Counted from the first letter of the stretch, positions 1 through 7,690 are shown. The stretch is DNA of 43,698 nt from Oscillospiraceae bacterium (GCA_902775105.1 CACYLC010000009.1:1-43698), one strand, 5' to 3'. Notes: generated by a model not told the origin, from the sequence alone. A program made the numbers and translations.

Positions 1-1
1 G

Positions 2-106
2 AATCTGGACACCGCCCAGCAGGAGACGGCTCCCTTTGACGAGGCTGCCAAGGCCATTGCCGAGGAGCTGGAACAGCGGAATGCGGGTGCGGTGATTTTG
101 GATTGA
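2..106 (+). CDS. hisS: C-terminal end of probable histidyl-tRNA synthetase (partial)
   Basis: Only the last 34 codons are in the window; the frame is open to the left edge and ends with TGA. The peptide begins NLDTAQQETAPFDEAAKAI, which resembles the C-terminal end of class II histidyl-tRNA synthetases, where a 'V-K-[ND]-[LM]-x-[ST]-G-[EQ]-Q-x-x-[VA]-P-[FL]-[DE]-E' stretch closes the anticodon-binding domain. A hisS gene directly upstream of aspS is a very common order in Firmicutes, and that context contributes most to the call. The enzyme would charge tRNA-His in the cytoplasm. With so little sequence, identification rests on motif resemblance plus neighbourhood. Confidence 0.5.
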   Translation, partial: NLDTAQQETAPFDEAAKAIAEELEQRNAGAVILD

Positions 107-137
107 GGGGTGTCCCCCGCATTTCCGTGTGACAATC

Positions 138-250
138 CGTAGGGGCGATTCACGACAGGGAGCCGTAAAGGGGCGGAAGTACCCCTTGAGGATAATCGCC
201 CGTTCGGCAGACTTCCTTTTTTCGGCGGGCGGCTGAGCGTCGCCCCTACG
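138..250. repeat. Dispersed repeat with terminal inverted repeats, hisS-aspS spacer
   Basis: The spacer between the two synthetase genes is bounded by CGTAGGGGCGA (138-148) and its near-complement TCGCCCCTACG (240-250). The same terminal words recur at 32758-32829 and in part near 19810-19910, 30420 and 42158. It looks like a REP/MITE-type intergenic element. I see no ORF and no convincing terminator inside it. Since hisS and aspS run in the same direction, the two may be co-transcribed through it. Confidence 0.6.
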
Positions 251-287
251 AATCCATACCATCTACCATCGAATCGAGGTAATAACC

Positions 288-2004
288 ATGTTCCAATCCC
301 GAACCCACACCTGCGGCGAGCTGCGTGCCGCTGATGCAGGAAAGAGCGTCACCATCGTCGGCTGGCTGGAAAACGTCCGTGAGGTGTGAAACCGCCGAGA
401 TGATGCGCGTCGTCAAGCCCTTAAACAAGGAGTCCACCCTCTCCGTCACCGGCACTGTCCGCATCCGGGAGAGCAAAAACGCCAAAATTCCCACCGGAGA
501 GATCGAGGTCGTCCCCGAAAAGATCGAGGTCTTAGGCCGCTGCCGCCACAACGAGCTGCCCTTTGAGATTAACCGCAGCCGTCAGGCGGACGAATCCATT
601 CGCCTCAAGTACCGCTATCTCGATCTCCGGAACCCCGAGGTCAAAAAGAACATCATTCTCCGCTGCAACGTGGTCTCCGCCCTGCGTCAGGCCATGACCG
701 AGGAGGGCTTTTTGGAGATCACCACTCCGATTTTGACCGCCTCCTCCCCGGAGGGCGCGAGAGACTATCTGGTTCCGGCTCGTAAACACCCCGGCAAGTT
801 CTACGCTCTGCCCCAGGCGCCCCAGCAGTTTAAGCAGCTCCTGATGACCTCCGGTTTCGACCGCTATTTCCAGATCGCCCCCTGTTTCCGGGACGAGGAT
901 GCCCGCGGCGACCGCTCCCCCGGCGAGTTCTACCAGCTGGACATGGAGATGGCCTTCGCCGGTCAGGACGATGTGTTTGCCGTCATGGAGCGGGTGCTGC
1001 CCCCCATCTTCGCCAAGTACGGCACCTACCATATCGCCTCCGAGGCTCCCTTCAAGCGCATCTCCTACCGGGACGCCATGGAGACCTACGGCAGCGACAA
1101 GCCCGACCTCCGCATTGACCTCATTGTGCAGGACGTCAGTGAGATCTGCTCGAAAACCGAGTTTGCCCCCTTCCAGCATCAGACCGTCAAGGCCGTCGTC
1201 GTGCCCAACTGCGGCCTCGCCCGGAAGGCCATCGACAAGCTGTGCGCCGAAGTCGAGGTTCAGTCCGGCAGCAAAGCCTACTGGTGCAAGGTGGACGAGA
1301 ACGGCAATCTCGCCGGCGGCGTCAGCAAGTTCCTTGTGGATTCCAAGGACGCTCTCACCGAAAAGCTGAGCCTTACCCCCGGTGCCTTCATCGGCTTTAC
1401 CGCCGGCAAGCTGGGTGACGCTCAGAAGGCCGCCGGCGTCCTCCGCAATAAGCTGGGCGCAGCCGTTCCCGGCCACATGGACAGAGAGCGGTACGAGTTC
1501 TGCTGGATCGTGGACTTCCCCATGTACGAGATCGGCGAGGAGTCCGGCGAGCTGGAATTTTGCCACAACCCCTTCTCCATGCCCTCCGGCGGACTGGACG
1601 TCCTGCTCAAGGCGGAGCGTGGAGAGCTCGATCCCCTCACCATCACCGCCGATCAGTATGATCTGGTGTGTAACGGCGTAGAGCTGTCCTCGGGCGCCGT
1701 CCGGAACCACGATCCGGAGATCATGGTCAAGGCATTTGAGCTGGTGCGCTTGGGTGAGGAGGACGTGATCCGCAAGTTCCCCGCCATGTACAACGCTTTT
1801 ACCTACGGCGCACCTCCCCATGCAGGCATCGCCCCCGGCGTGGACCGGATGGTCATGCTGCTGGCCGGCGAGGACTCCATCCGGGAGATCATTCCCTTCC
1901 CCATGAACAAGAACGCTCAGGACGTCATGATGGACGCCCCCTCCGCCGTGGAGGAAAAGCAGCTCAAGGAAGTCCATATCAAGCTGGATCTGGACGAAAA
2001 TTAA
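288..2004 (+). pseudogene. aspS: Aspartyl-tRNA synthetase with N-terminal internal deletion/frameshift
   Basis: Class II aspartate-tRNA ligase. The natural start is ATG 288 after GAGGT; it reads [20 protein letters not shown] and on to ..GWLENVREV, then meets TGA at 387-389. The reading then resumes one frame over from about 391 (ETAEMMRVVKPLNKES...) and runs intact to 2004. Compared with family members, about 20 residues of the OB-fold anticodon-binding domain (the 'LRDxxG..QVV' strand) are missing at the junction, implying loss of a length of 3n+2 bases. The rest is complete: the motif 2 loop (FRDEDARGDRSPGEFYQLD), the insertion domain, and motif 3 (GIAPGVDRMVMLL). The longest unbroken frame uses GTG 325, but its first ~24 residues are out-of-frame nonsense. 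aspS is normally essential, so either a second intact copy exists elsewhere, a re-initiated product lacking the OB fold functions, or the assembly is wrong here. Confidence 0.85.
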
Positions 2005-2017
2005 GCTTAGACAGAAT

Positions 2018-2055
2018 AAGCGGGCAGGCTCAACCTGTCCGCTTTTCTCTTTTTT
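2018..2055 (+). terminator. Rho-independent terminator after aspS
   Basis: An 11-bp stem (AAGCGGGCAGG / CCTGTCCGCTT, one G-U pair) with a 5-nt loop is followed by a T-rich run. It starts 14 bases after the aspS stop. Confidence 0.85.
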
Positions 2056-2056
2056 C

Positions 2057-2085
2057 TTGCAAGAAAAACCAGATTATGCTACAAT
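2057..2085 (+). promoter_or_regulatory. Promoter of holin-like toxin locus 1
   Basis: TTGCAA (2057-2062), a 17-bp spacer, and TACAAT (2080-2085). It lies just after the aspS terminator. The predicted transcript start is near 2092, giving the toxin mRNA a leader of about 115 nt. Confidence 0.65.
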
Positions 2086-2206
2086 GCCCCCACGGTAAAG
2101 AGCTGTTATATTCACCGGTATTTGCGGTTCGCTCCCCTGTTTTTTCATCAAGGAGGGGCAGCTTCTTTTGAACATACTCCCCTCCGTATGAGAGGAGGGG
2201 ATAGCC

Positions 2207-2311
2207 GTGGTGACTTGGGATGCGGTCTATAAGATCGCTGAATTGACCGTTCAGACCGGCCTGCTGGTCTGTGCCATTCTCACCCTCATCCACCTGAATA
2301 AAAAGAAGTAA
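2207..2311 (+). CDS. Small holin-like type I toxin (locus 1)
   Basis: A 34-residue ORF from GTG 2207, behind GAGGAGGGG (2192-2200). The peptide is VVTWDAVYKIAEL then a hydrophobic helix (roughly residues 13-29) ending HLNKKK. The layout 'VT[YW]-x(5)-membrane helix-basic tail' is that of the putative holin-like toxins (Hol_Tox type, related in style to TxpA/PepA1/Fst), which insert in the cell membrane. The stop codon sits inside the left arm of a 16-bp terminator stem. The Shine-Dalgarno can be masked by CCCCTC (2179-2184) pairing with GAGGGG (2195-2200), typical of tightly controlled type I toxin leaders. A convergent antisense promoter lies at 2410-2438. Toxicity and function are inferred from family resemblance and locus layout. 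A paralogous locus is at 12,144. Confidence 0.7.
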   Translation: MVTWDAVYKIAELTVQTGLLVCAILTLIHLNKKK

Positions 2312-2403
2312 CCGCCCCCAGCTTCCAACTAAGGCGGTTACTTCTTTTAGTACCAATTGTGCGGGGAGCTAGTCGGATACCAATGATCCAACAGCTCTTT
2401 ACT
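2297..2403 (-). ncRNA. Predicted antisense antitoxin RNA (locus 1)
   Basis: Predicted from the minus-strand promoter at 2410-2438 (start near 2403) and the terminator at 2301-2348, giving about 105 nt. It would be fully complementary to the 3' part of the toxin mRNA. Its 5' end carries TAAAGAGCTGTT, the same 12 bases as the toxin leader at 2096-2107. Confidence 0.55.
2301..2348. terminator. Bidirectional hairpin containing the toxin stop codon (locus 1)
   Basis: A perfect 16-bp stem, AAAAGAAGTAACCGCC (2301-2316) with its complement at 2333-2348, and a 16-nt loop. On the minus strand the right arm runs into TTCTTTTTATT, so this is the likely end of the antisense RNA. The same stem core occurs at 12228-12268. 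Confidence 0.8.
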
Positions 2404-2409
2404 GATACT

Positions 2410-2438
2410 ATTGTATCACTACTATTAGAATAATACAA
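2410..2438 (-). promoter_or_regulatory. Promoter of predicted antisense RNA (locus 1)
   Basis: Read on the minus strand: TTGTAT (2438-2433), a 17-bp spacer, and TACAAT (2415-2410). The -10 box is identical to that of the convergent toxin promoter. Confidence 0.6.
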
Positions 2439-2462
2439 GCGCTTTTTTGATCGTGCCACCCG

Positions 2463-2500
2463 GCCGTCCAGGGTCACGCAACCCCTGGCGGCTTTTCTTT
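2463..2500 (+). terminator. Plus-strand terminator beyond antisense promoter (locus 1)
   Basis: Stem GCCG-T-CCAGGG / CCCTGGCGGC (2463-2473 with 2483-2492), a 9-nt loop, then TTTTCTTT. The T-run is on the plus strand only, so it can end a toxin transcript that reads through the first hairpin and across the whole antisense gene. The T-run abuts the stop codon of the convergent asnB. Confidence 0.75.
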
Positions 2501-4340
2501 ATGCATTCAGATGATAGACCTCCATCCAATGATTCAGTTGAATGAGCCACGCCATCATCTGAGGCCCTGCCATGAGCTGTCCGAACCACGGTTTACCATA
2601 ATCCCCGGCGTCGGACAGCAGGCCATCTTTCAGCGCCTTTTCGTCCACAATGCCGTGGATGGGAGCGTTTGGGTCGGATAGAACGGACTTTAATCTCCTG
2701 CGGCAGAGCTGCTCAAACAGGGGATTGTGGGTCTTGGGATAGGGAGACTTGGGTCGGTTCCGCACGTCCTCCGGGAGCAGTCCCTTTGCCGCATCCCGCA
2801 AGACCTGTTTGCGCACGCCGTCCTTGCTCTTCATCTCCCACGGGATGTTCCAGACGTACTGGATGAGATGGTGGTCGCAGAACGGCACCCGGACCTCCAG
2901 ACCGGAATACATGCTCATCCGGTCCTTGCGGTCAAGCAGATTGGTCATAAACCAGTTCAGATTGAGCCAGCCGATTTCCCGGCGGTTTCGCTCCTCCCCG
3001 GTCTCCCCCTCCAGACGGGGCGTCTTTGCCCGGCTCTCCTGACAGCGGAACCGGGCGTATTCCTCTAAGTCCAGATCCGCCGCCAGTCCCTTGTTAAGCA
3101 CGGCCGATCGTGCGGAAAAGTCCATGCACCACGGAAACGTCTCACTCTCCAGCATATCCTTTCGATGGAACCACGGGTAGCCGCCGAAGATCTCATCCGA
3201 GCACTCCCCGGAGAGGGCGACGGTGTGGTGCTTTCGAATCTCCCGGCAAAAGTAGAGGAGGGACGAATCCACATCCGCCATGCCGGGGAAGTCCCTCGCC
3301 TCGGCGGCATTTTCCAGCAGGTCTACCAGCGGCTCCTGGGGGCAGGTCAGCACCCGGTGCCGGGTGCCGAATTCCTGGCGCATCCGCTCCACCCACGGCC
3401 AGTCGGCGTCGGGCTGAAACGCACTTGACTTAAAATACTTCTGATTGTCTGTATAGTCGAAGGAATAGGTCTCCAAGGGCGGCAGTCCCCGCTCCTGATA
3501 GTCCCTCGCCGCCACGGCGGTGATGACGGAGGAGTCCAACCCCCCGGAGAGCAGGGTACACAGCGGCACGTCGCTGACCAGCTGCCGCCGGATCGCCCCC
3601 ACCAGCAGTTCCCGGAGATGGGCAACCGTATCCTCATAGCTCTCCCGATGAGGCAGGCTCAGCAGATGATACCACTGCACCAGCGCCGTCTGCCCCTGCT
3701 TTTTCCGGAGAAAGTGGCCGGGCGGCACCTCGTGTACCCCGGCAAAGACCCCGTGTCCCGGTGTACGGGCGGGGTTTACCGCCAAAATCTCCTGCCAGGT
3801 CTCCCGGTCGGCTCGGGGCGTCAGGCCGGGGTATTGGAACAGTGTCTTTGGTTCCGAGGCAAAGACCAGCGTCTCCCCCACCTGGGCGTAAAACAGCGGC
3901 TTGACGCCAAATCGATCCCGAAGGAGGAGCAGCGTCTCTCCGTCCCAAAAGGCGAAGGCAAAGATACCCTCTATGTACTCTCCCACCTCAGCGCCATACT
4001 CGATGCAGGCGTGGAGCAGAACTTCCGTGTCGGAGCGGGTACGAAAGGTGTGGCCTTTTGCCTCCAAGGTCTCCCGGAGTGCAGGGGTGTTATACAGCTC
4101 CCCGTTGTAGCAGATGACAAAGGTACGACCGCCCTCGGTGTAGGTCATGGGCTGACGACCCTGCTCCGGGTCAATGACCGCCAGACGCCGGTGGGCCAGA
4201 AGGCAGTTTTTGTCATACCACTCCCCCTCGTCATCCGGCCCCCGGCGCGCCATGGAGTTTGCCATCTTCCAGCCCGCCAGCTGCCACTCCGTCCCTCGGT
4301 TGTCTCGGGTAAAATCACAAAATCCGGCGATTCCGCACAT
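2499..4340 (-). CDS. asnB: Asparagine synthetase (glutamine-hydrolysing)
   Basis: The enzyme makes asparagine from aspartate, glutamine and ATP in the cytoplasm. At 613 residues it has the usual family length. An N-terminal class II glutamine amidotransferase domain starts MCGIAGF, with Cys2 as nucleophile, Arg51 in RRLAVID, NGELYN at 79-84 and Asp104. The synthetase domain carries the pyrophosphate loop SGGLDSS (265-271), then SGECSDEIFGGYPWF and the C-terminal 'RVPFCDH' region. The start is fixed by AAGGAGGT six bases upstream and by the need for Cys2. It is a single gene convergent with the small toxin locus; upstream lies the terminator of the metNIQ operon, leaving only about 65 bp for its own promoter. 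I see no T-box or other leader in that gap. Confidence 0.95.
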   Translation of the reverse strand: MCGIAGFCDFTRDNRGTEWQLAGWKMANSMARRGPDDEGEWYDKNCLLAHRRLAVIDPEQGRQPMTYTEGGRTFVICYNGELYNTPALRETLEAKGHTFRTRSDTEVLLHACIEYGAEVGEYIEGIFAFAFWDGETLLLLRDRFGVKPLFYAQVGETLVFASEPKTLFQYPGLTPRADRETWQEILAVNPARTPGHGVFAGVHEVPPGHFLRKKQGQTALVQWYHLLSLPHRESYEDTVAHLRELLVGAIRRQLVSDVPLCTLLSGGLDSSVITAVAARDYQERGLPPLETYSFDYTDNQKYFKSSAFQPDADWPWVERMRQEFGTRHRVLTCPQEPLVDLLENAAEARDFPGMADVDSSLLYFCREIRKHHTVALSGECSDEIFGGYPWFHRKDMLESETFPWCMDFSARSAVLNKGLAADLDLEEYARFRCQESRAKTPRLEGETGEERNRREIGWLNLNWFMTNLLDRKDRMSMYSGLEVRVPFCDHHLIQYVWNIPWEMKSKDGVRKQVLRDAAKGLLPEDVRNRPKSPYPKTHNPLFEQLCRRRLKSVLSDPNAPIHGIVDEKALKDGLLSDAGDYGKPWFGQLMAGPQMMAWLIQLNHWMEVYHLNA

Positions 4341-4406
4341 AGACAGACCTCCTTGTCACCCTTAGGTTATGCTGCGGGAGGCAAAGAGGTGACCCGGAAC
4401 GCAAAA

Positions 4407-4437
4407 CACCCCGCTCCGGAAGTCCGGAGCGGGGTGC
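4407..4437 (-). terminator. Terminator of the metNIQ operon
   Basis: On the minus strand, CACCCCGCTCCGGA and its complement form a strong GC-rich stem with almost no loop, followed by TTTTGCGTT, about 25 bases after the metQ stop. Confidence 0.85.
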
Positions 4438-4458
4438 GGTGATCAGAACAGATTCTGA

Positions 4459-5289
4459 TTAGAAGATGGGCAGAACGTTGCCCTCGTAGGTGCTGTTGAT
4501 GTAGTCACGGACCTCATCGGACTGGAGCGCCTCCACCAGAGCCAGGACAGCGGGATCATTCTCGTTGCCCTCCTTGACCACGATCAGGTTGGCGTAGGTC
4601 TGAGCGGCCTCGGAGTTGGGATCCTCAATGGCAATGGCGTCAGCGGCAGAGGAGAAGCCGGCATCCAGAGCGTAGTTGCCGTTGATGGCGGCGATATCCA
4701 CCTCGGAAGTCAGGTTGGCGACAGCAGCGGCCTCCACCTCAATGAACTGCAGGTTCTTGGGGTTCTCCACAATGTCGTTGGTGGTGGCGTTCAGGCCCAC
4801 ACCGTCAGCCAGCGTGATCAGGCCGTTGTCCGCCAGCAGCAGGAGCGCACGGGCTTCGTTGGTCACGTCGTTGGGCACGGCAACCAGAGCGCCGTCCTGC
4901 AGCTCATCCAGAGAGGCGGTCAGGCAGGGATAAATGCCAAAGGGCTCGTAGTGGATGGGAGCCACAGACACCAGATGGGTGCCGTTCTCCTCGTTGAACT
5001 GGTTCAGATAGGGAGCATGCTGGAAGTAGTTGACGTCCTCGTCGCCCTCTTCCACGGCGGTGTTGGGCACCACGTAGTCGGTGTACTCGGTGACGACCAG
5101 CTCAATGCCCTGCTCGGCCAGATCATCCACGACCTGAGCCAGGATCTCGGCATGGGGCACAGGGGAGGCGGCGACCTTCAGAACGACGGTCTCGGCAGGC
5201 TCCTCAGCGGTGTTGTTGCTATTGCCGCCGCAGGCAGCCAGGCTCAGAGCCAGAGCCAGAGCCAGGATCAGTGCGAAAAGCTTCTTCAT
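4459..5289 (-). CDS. metQ: Methionine ABC transporter substrate-binding lipoprotein
   Basis: Extracytoplasmic methionine-binding lipoprotein of the NlpA/MetQ family, 276 residues. A hydrophobic signal peptide ends in the lipobox LAAC, so the mature protein would be lipid-anchored at its cysteine, followed by a Gly/Asn-rich linker. The core follows the family pattern: PHAEIL, TEYTDYVVPN, DVNYFQHAPYLNQF, VPNDVTNEARAL, and a C-terminal 'VALVEALQSDEVRDYI'. Two in-frame ATGs lie six bases apart; the inner one (5289) is chosen because AGGAGG sits seven bases before it. It is the last gene of metN-metI-metQ, 24 bp after metI. Methionine rather than another substrate is supported by the upstream Met-type T-box. 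Confidence 0.93.
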   Translation of the reverse strand: MKKLFALILALALALSLAACGGNSNNTAEEPAETVVLKVAASPVPHAEILAQVVDDLAEQGIELVVTEYTDYVVPNTAVEEGDEDVNYFQHAPYLNQFNEENGTHLVSVAPIHYEPFGIYPCLTASLDELQDGALVAVPNDVTNEARALLLLADNGLITLADGVGLNATTNDIVENPKNLQFIEVEAAAVANLTSEVDIAAINGNYALDAGFSSAADAIAIEDPNSEAAQTYANLIVVKEGNENDPAVLALVEALQSDEVRDYINSTYEGNVLPIF

Positions 5290-5313
5290 GTTCATTTCCT
5301 CCTAAAGAAATTT

Positions 5314-5997
5314 TTATTTCAAACGTTTATCAATACTTGTAGACAAACGGCTGAAAACAGATTGGATGATCTGGACCAGCAACACCAGAATGACGATAGT
5401 GACCAGCAGCATGGAGGCCACCCGGCGGTTGTAGCCGTAGCGAATGGCGAGGTCGCCCAGACCGCCGGCACCCACGGCGCCGGCAATGGCGGTATAGGCC
5501 AGAATGGTGATGATGGAGATGGAGCAGCCCAGAATCAGGGACGGCTTTGCCTCCGGCAGATAGACCTTCCAGACGATCTGGAACGTAGAGGCACCCATGG
5601 ACTGAGCCGCCTCAATGACGCCGGCGTCCACCTCAGCAAGGGAGGTCTCTACCATGCGGGCGATAAAGGGCGCCGCAGAGACCACCAGCGGAACAATGGC
5701 GCCCTTGACGCCGATCTTGGTGCCCACGATGAGCTTGGTGAAGTCCATAATGGAGATCATCAGAATGATAAAGGGAAGGGAGCGGCCCACATTGATGATC
5801 CAGCCCACGATCTGATTCAATATTCTGTGGGGCCGGATGCCGTGGTCAGCGGTCAGCACCAGCAGCACGCCCAGAGGCAGGCCGATGAGATAGGCGAATA
5901 CGGTAGAGACGCCGGTCATGACCATGGTATGGATGAATTCCTTCCACAGCAGCGCTCCGTACTGATTCCAGAAGGCGGCGGTAAAGATATCAGCCAT
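5314..5997 (-). CDS. metI: Methionine ABC transporter permease
   Basis: Integral membrane permease of the MetNIQ methionine importer, 227 residues with about five hydrophobic segments. It has the binding-protein-dependent transport signature near the middle (EAAQSMGASTFQIVWKVYLP, the EAA loop that docks on the ATPase) and a C-terminal GAVGAGGLGDLAIRYGY stretch typical of MetI. The start ATG at 5997 follows AGGAGG by 8 bases. It overlaps the metN stop by 8 bases, so translation is probably coupled. A longer in-frame start at 6024 has no ribosome-binding site. Confidence 0.93.
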   Translation of the reverse strand: MADIFTAAFWNQYGALLWKEFIHTMVMTGVSTVFAYLIGLPLGVLLVLTADHGIRPHRILNQIVGWIINVGRSLPFIILMISIMDFTKLIVGTKIGVKGAIVPLVVSAAPFIARMVETSLAEVDAGVIEAAQSMGASTFQIVWKVYLPEAKPSLILGCSISIITILAYTAIAGAVGAGGLGDLAIRYGYNRRVASMLLVTIVILVLLVQIIQSVFSRLSTSIDKRLK

Positions 5998-7003
5998 GGC
6001 TCTCCACCTCCTCTGCGGTGACATAGGGTTGGGAACGGATGTAGCTCAGCGCCTTTGCCGCCTCATTCTCATCCTCCGGCAGTCCCAGCAGCATGGAGCC
6101 GTAGGCTTTGCCGTCGATGTTGTGGGTATCGGCGCCCAGAATGTTGACCTTCACGCCGCAGTCAATGGCCAGAGAGGCAATCAAAGGCTGATAGGCCGTA
6201 CCGCCGTTGAAGGCCACCCGAATGGTGCGGCTGCCGGAGAGCAGGTTTTCCCCCACGCCTCCGGGGTAGACCAGCCGCCGGGCGGCGTCGGTCTTGGGAT
6301 TGGAAAAGATATCGGTGACCTCTCCCTCCTCGGCGATTTTACCGCCGTCCAGAATGGCCACTCGGGTACAGATCTCCTCAATGACACTCATCTGGTGGGT
6401 GATGACCACCACGGTGACGCCCAGCTTCTGATTCAAATCCTTCAACAGGCTCAGAATGGAGGCGGTGGTGGTGGGGTCAAGGGCGGAGGTCGCCTCGTCA
6501 CAGAGCAGCACCTTGGGGTCGGTGGCCAGCGCTCTTGCAATCGCCACTCGCTGCTTCTGTCCGCCGGAGAGCTGGGCGGGATAGGCGTCCGCCTTGTCCG
6601 CCAGTCCCACAATCTCCAGCAGTTCTCTGGCTCTCGCCTCCGCCTTCGCCTTATGTACCCCGGAAAGCTCCATGGGGAAGCAGACGTTTTTCAGACAGGT
6701 GCGCTGCATCAGCAGATTAAAGCTCTGGAAGATCATGGTCACGTTCCGCCGAGCCAGCCGCAGCTCCTTGTCGCTGAGCCGGGTCATCTCGCTGCCGTCA
6801 ACCATGACGCTGCCGGAGGTGGGGCGCTCTAACAGGTTCAGACATCGCACCAAAGTGCTCTTGCCCGCCCCCGAAAGGCCGATGATGCCGTATATTTCGC
6901 CGGGATGAACGTCCAGCGAGATGTCGTCCAGCGCATGGACGGCAGTCTCTCCCTCACCAAAGGTCTTGGTCAGGTGCCGAACCTGAATGATGGGTTCACT
7001 CAC
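5990..7003 (-). CDS. metN: Methionine ABC transporter ATP-binding protein
   Basis: Cytoplasmic ATPase of the methionine importer, 337 residues. Walker A is GLSGAGKST, the ABC signature LSGGQKQRVAIARAL, and Walker B VLLCDEATSALDP, followed by the H-loop (VVITHQ). After about residue 260 comes a NIL-type ferredoxin-fold domain, which in the family senses intracellular methionine and inhibits transport. The GTG start at 7003 is preceded by AAAGGAG; the longer frame upstream runs into the T-box terminator and is not coding. First gene of the operon; expression is predicted to depend on the T-box leader at 7031-7310. Confidence 0.93.
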   Translation of the reverse strand: MSEPIIQVRHLTKTFGEGETAVHALDDISLDVHPGEIYGIIGLSGAGKSTLVRCLNLLERPTSGSVMVDGSEMTRLSDKELRLARRNVTMIFQSFNLLMQRTCLKNVCFPMELSGVHKAKAEARARELLEIVGLADKADAYPAQLSGGQKQRVAIARALATDPKVLLCDEATSALDPTTTASILSLLKDLNQKLGVTVVVITHQMSVIEEICTRVAILDGGKIAEEGEVTDIFSNPKTDAARRLVYPGGVGENLLSGSRTIRVAFNGGTAYQPLIASLAIDCGVKVNILGADTHNIDGKAYGSMLLGLPEDENEAAKALSYIRSQPYVTAEEVESHG

Positions 7004-7030
7004 AGGGATTCTCCTTTTCTCTTTGAAATG

Positions 7031-7310
7031 GGAAACAAAAAAGCCCTTGAAGCATGCTGCCTCAAGGACGTGCGCTCCGCGCCGTGGTACCACCTTGCTT
7101 CGTCTGACTCCTCACGAAATCAGACCTTTGAGAGTTCCGACAAACTCTTACGCTGTTACGGGCGTTCCCGTCGCAGCCTGTACCGGTTCCGGTAGTCAGC
7201 CGCGCAACTCCAAGGCCATCTTCAGCGGGCTCTTCTGTACCTCTTCTCACCGACCGAGGCTCTCTGCGCCATAGCTTCCCGCTTACTCTTCTCTTCATCG
7301 TCTTTAACAT
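7031..7310 (-). promoter_or_regulatory. T-box riboswitch, methionine type, before metNIQ
   Basis: A full T-box leader is readable on the minus strand. Stem I has AGTA (GAAGAGAAGAGTAAGC), the GNTG-like GGTCGGTGAGAAG and the specifier loop GAAGATGGCC, giving codon AUG (complement of 7217-7219). The antiterminator carries the T-box AAGGTGGTACCACGG (complement of 7082-7096). The terminator stem CCTTGAGGCAGCATGCTTCAAGG ends in GCTTTTTTG. The bulge reads UGGU, which pairs with ACCA, fitting the A73 discriminator expected for tRNA-Met. Uncharged tRNA-Met should stabilise the antiterminator and switch the transporter on in methionine starvation. Confidence 0.95.
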
Positions 7311-7333
7311 ATTTAATTGGTAGGTTTACCCGT

Positions 7334-7362
7334 ATTTTACACACCCAACCCCCGGCTGTCAA
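7334..7362 (-). promoter_or_regulatory. Promoter of the T-box metNIQ operon
   Basis: Minus strand: consensus TTGACA (7362-7357), a 17-bp spacer, and TAAAAT (7339-7334). The predicted start near 7327 lies just before the T-box Stem I. Confidence 0.8.
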
Positions 7363-7421
7363 GCGGGAACACCGGAATTATTTTGTTTTTGTGGGGTGTG
7401 GACAAATTACCGGAGCCGTTT

Positions 7422-7622
7422 TCAGGTATTGGTTATGCTGGTTGACGGAAATTCTTTGCCCCTTTTGATCTCCCCGGCATCCGTCAAGTCCTTGCCAAGG
7501 ATGCTCTCCGTGGTCTTGTCCGTCATTCTGCCTTGTTCTAACGCTATTTCAACTGATTTGCTGTCAATCGGCGGACGATTTATAAATCGCCCGCTTTTGT
7601 TATAATACCGTTCGTTTTCCAC
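7422..7622 (-). CDS. Short hypothetical ORF, possibly a gene remnant
   Basis: A 66-residue ORF with a GTG start at 7622 behind AAAGGGGGA. The peptide (MENERYYNKSGRFINRPPID...VEIALEQGRM...) is charged and hydrophilic, without membrane segment or motif that I recognise. Codons 12-19 overlap a near-perfect 20-bp palindrome (7573-7592), which resembles the dispersed repeats of this genome. It lies alone between the T-box promoter and a divergent gene. It could be a remnant of a longer gene or chance; I assign no function. Confidence 0.25.
   Translation of the reverse strand: MENERYYNKSGRFINRPPIDSKSVEIALEQGRMTDKTTESILGKDLTDAGEIKRGKEFPSTSITNT
7573..7592. repeat. Near-perfect 20-bp palindrome
   Basis: GGACGATTTATAAATCGCCC reads the same on both strands except for one position in each arm. 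The flanking words (GGGCGATT.. / ..AATCGCCC) match the core of the dispersed GTAGGGGCGATT repeats seen elsewhere in the window, so this may be a short member of that family. Confidence 0.45.
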
Positions 7623-7690
7623 CTATTCCCCCTTTCCTTTTCCCAAAAACATGATACAATAATCCCATAAATCCCAAACGAGGTATGCTT

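Noticed and set aside
532-1977. Long minus-strand open frame opposite aspS
   Set aside because: Composition rich in Gly/Val/His/Leu, typical of the mirror frame of a GC-rich gene; no ribosome-binding site; aspS on the other strand is unmistakable.
4341-4406. T-box or other leader controlling asnB
   Set aside because: Only about 65 bp separate the metQ terminator from the asnB start, too short for a T-box, and no T-box words are present.
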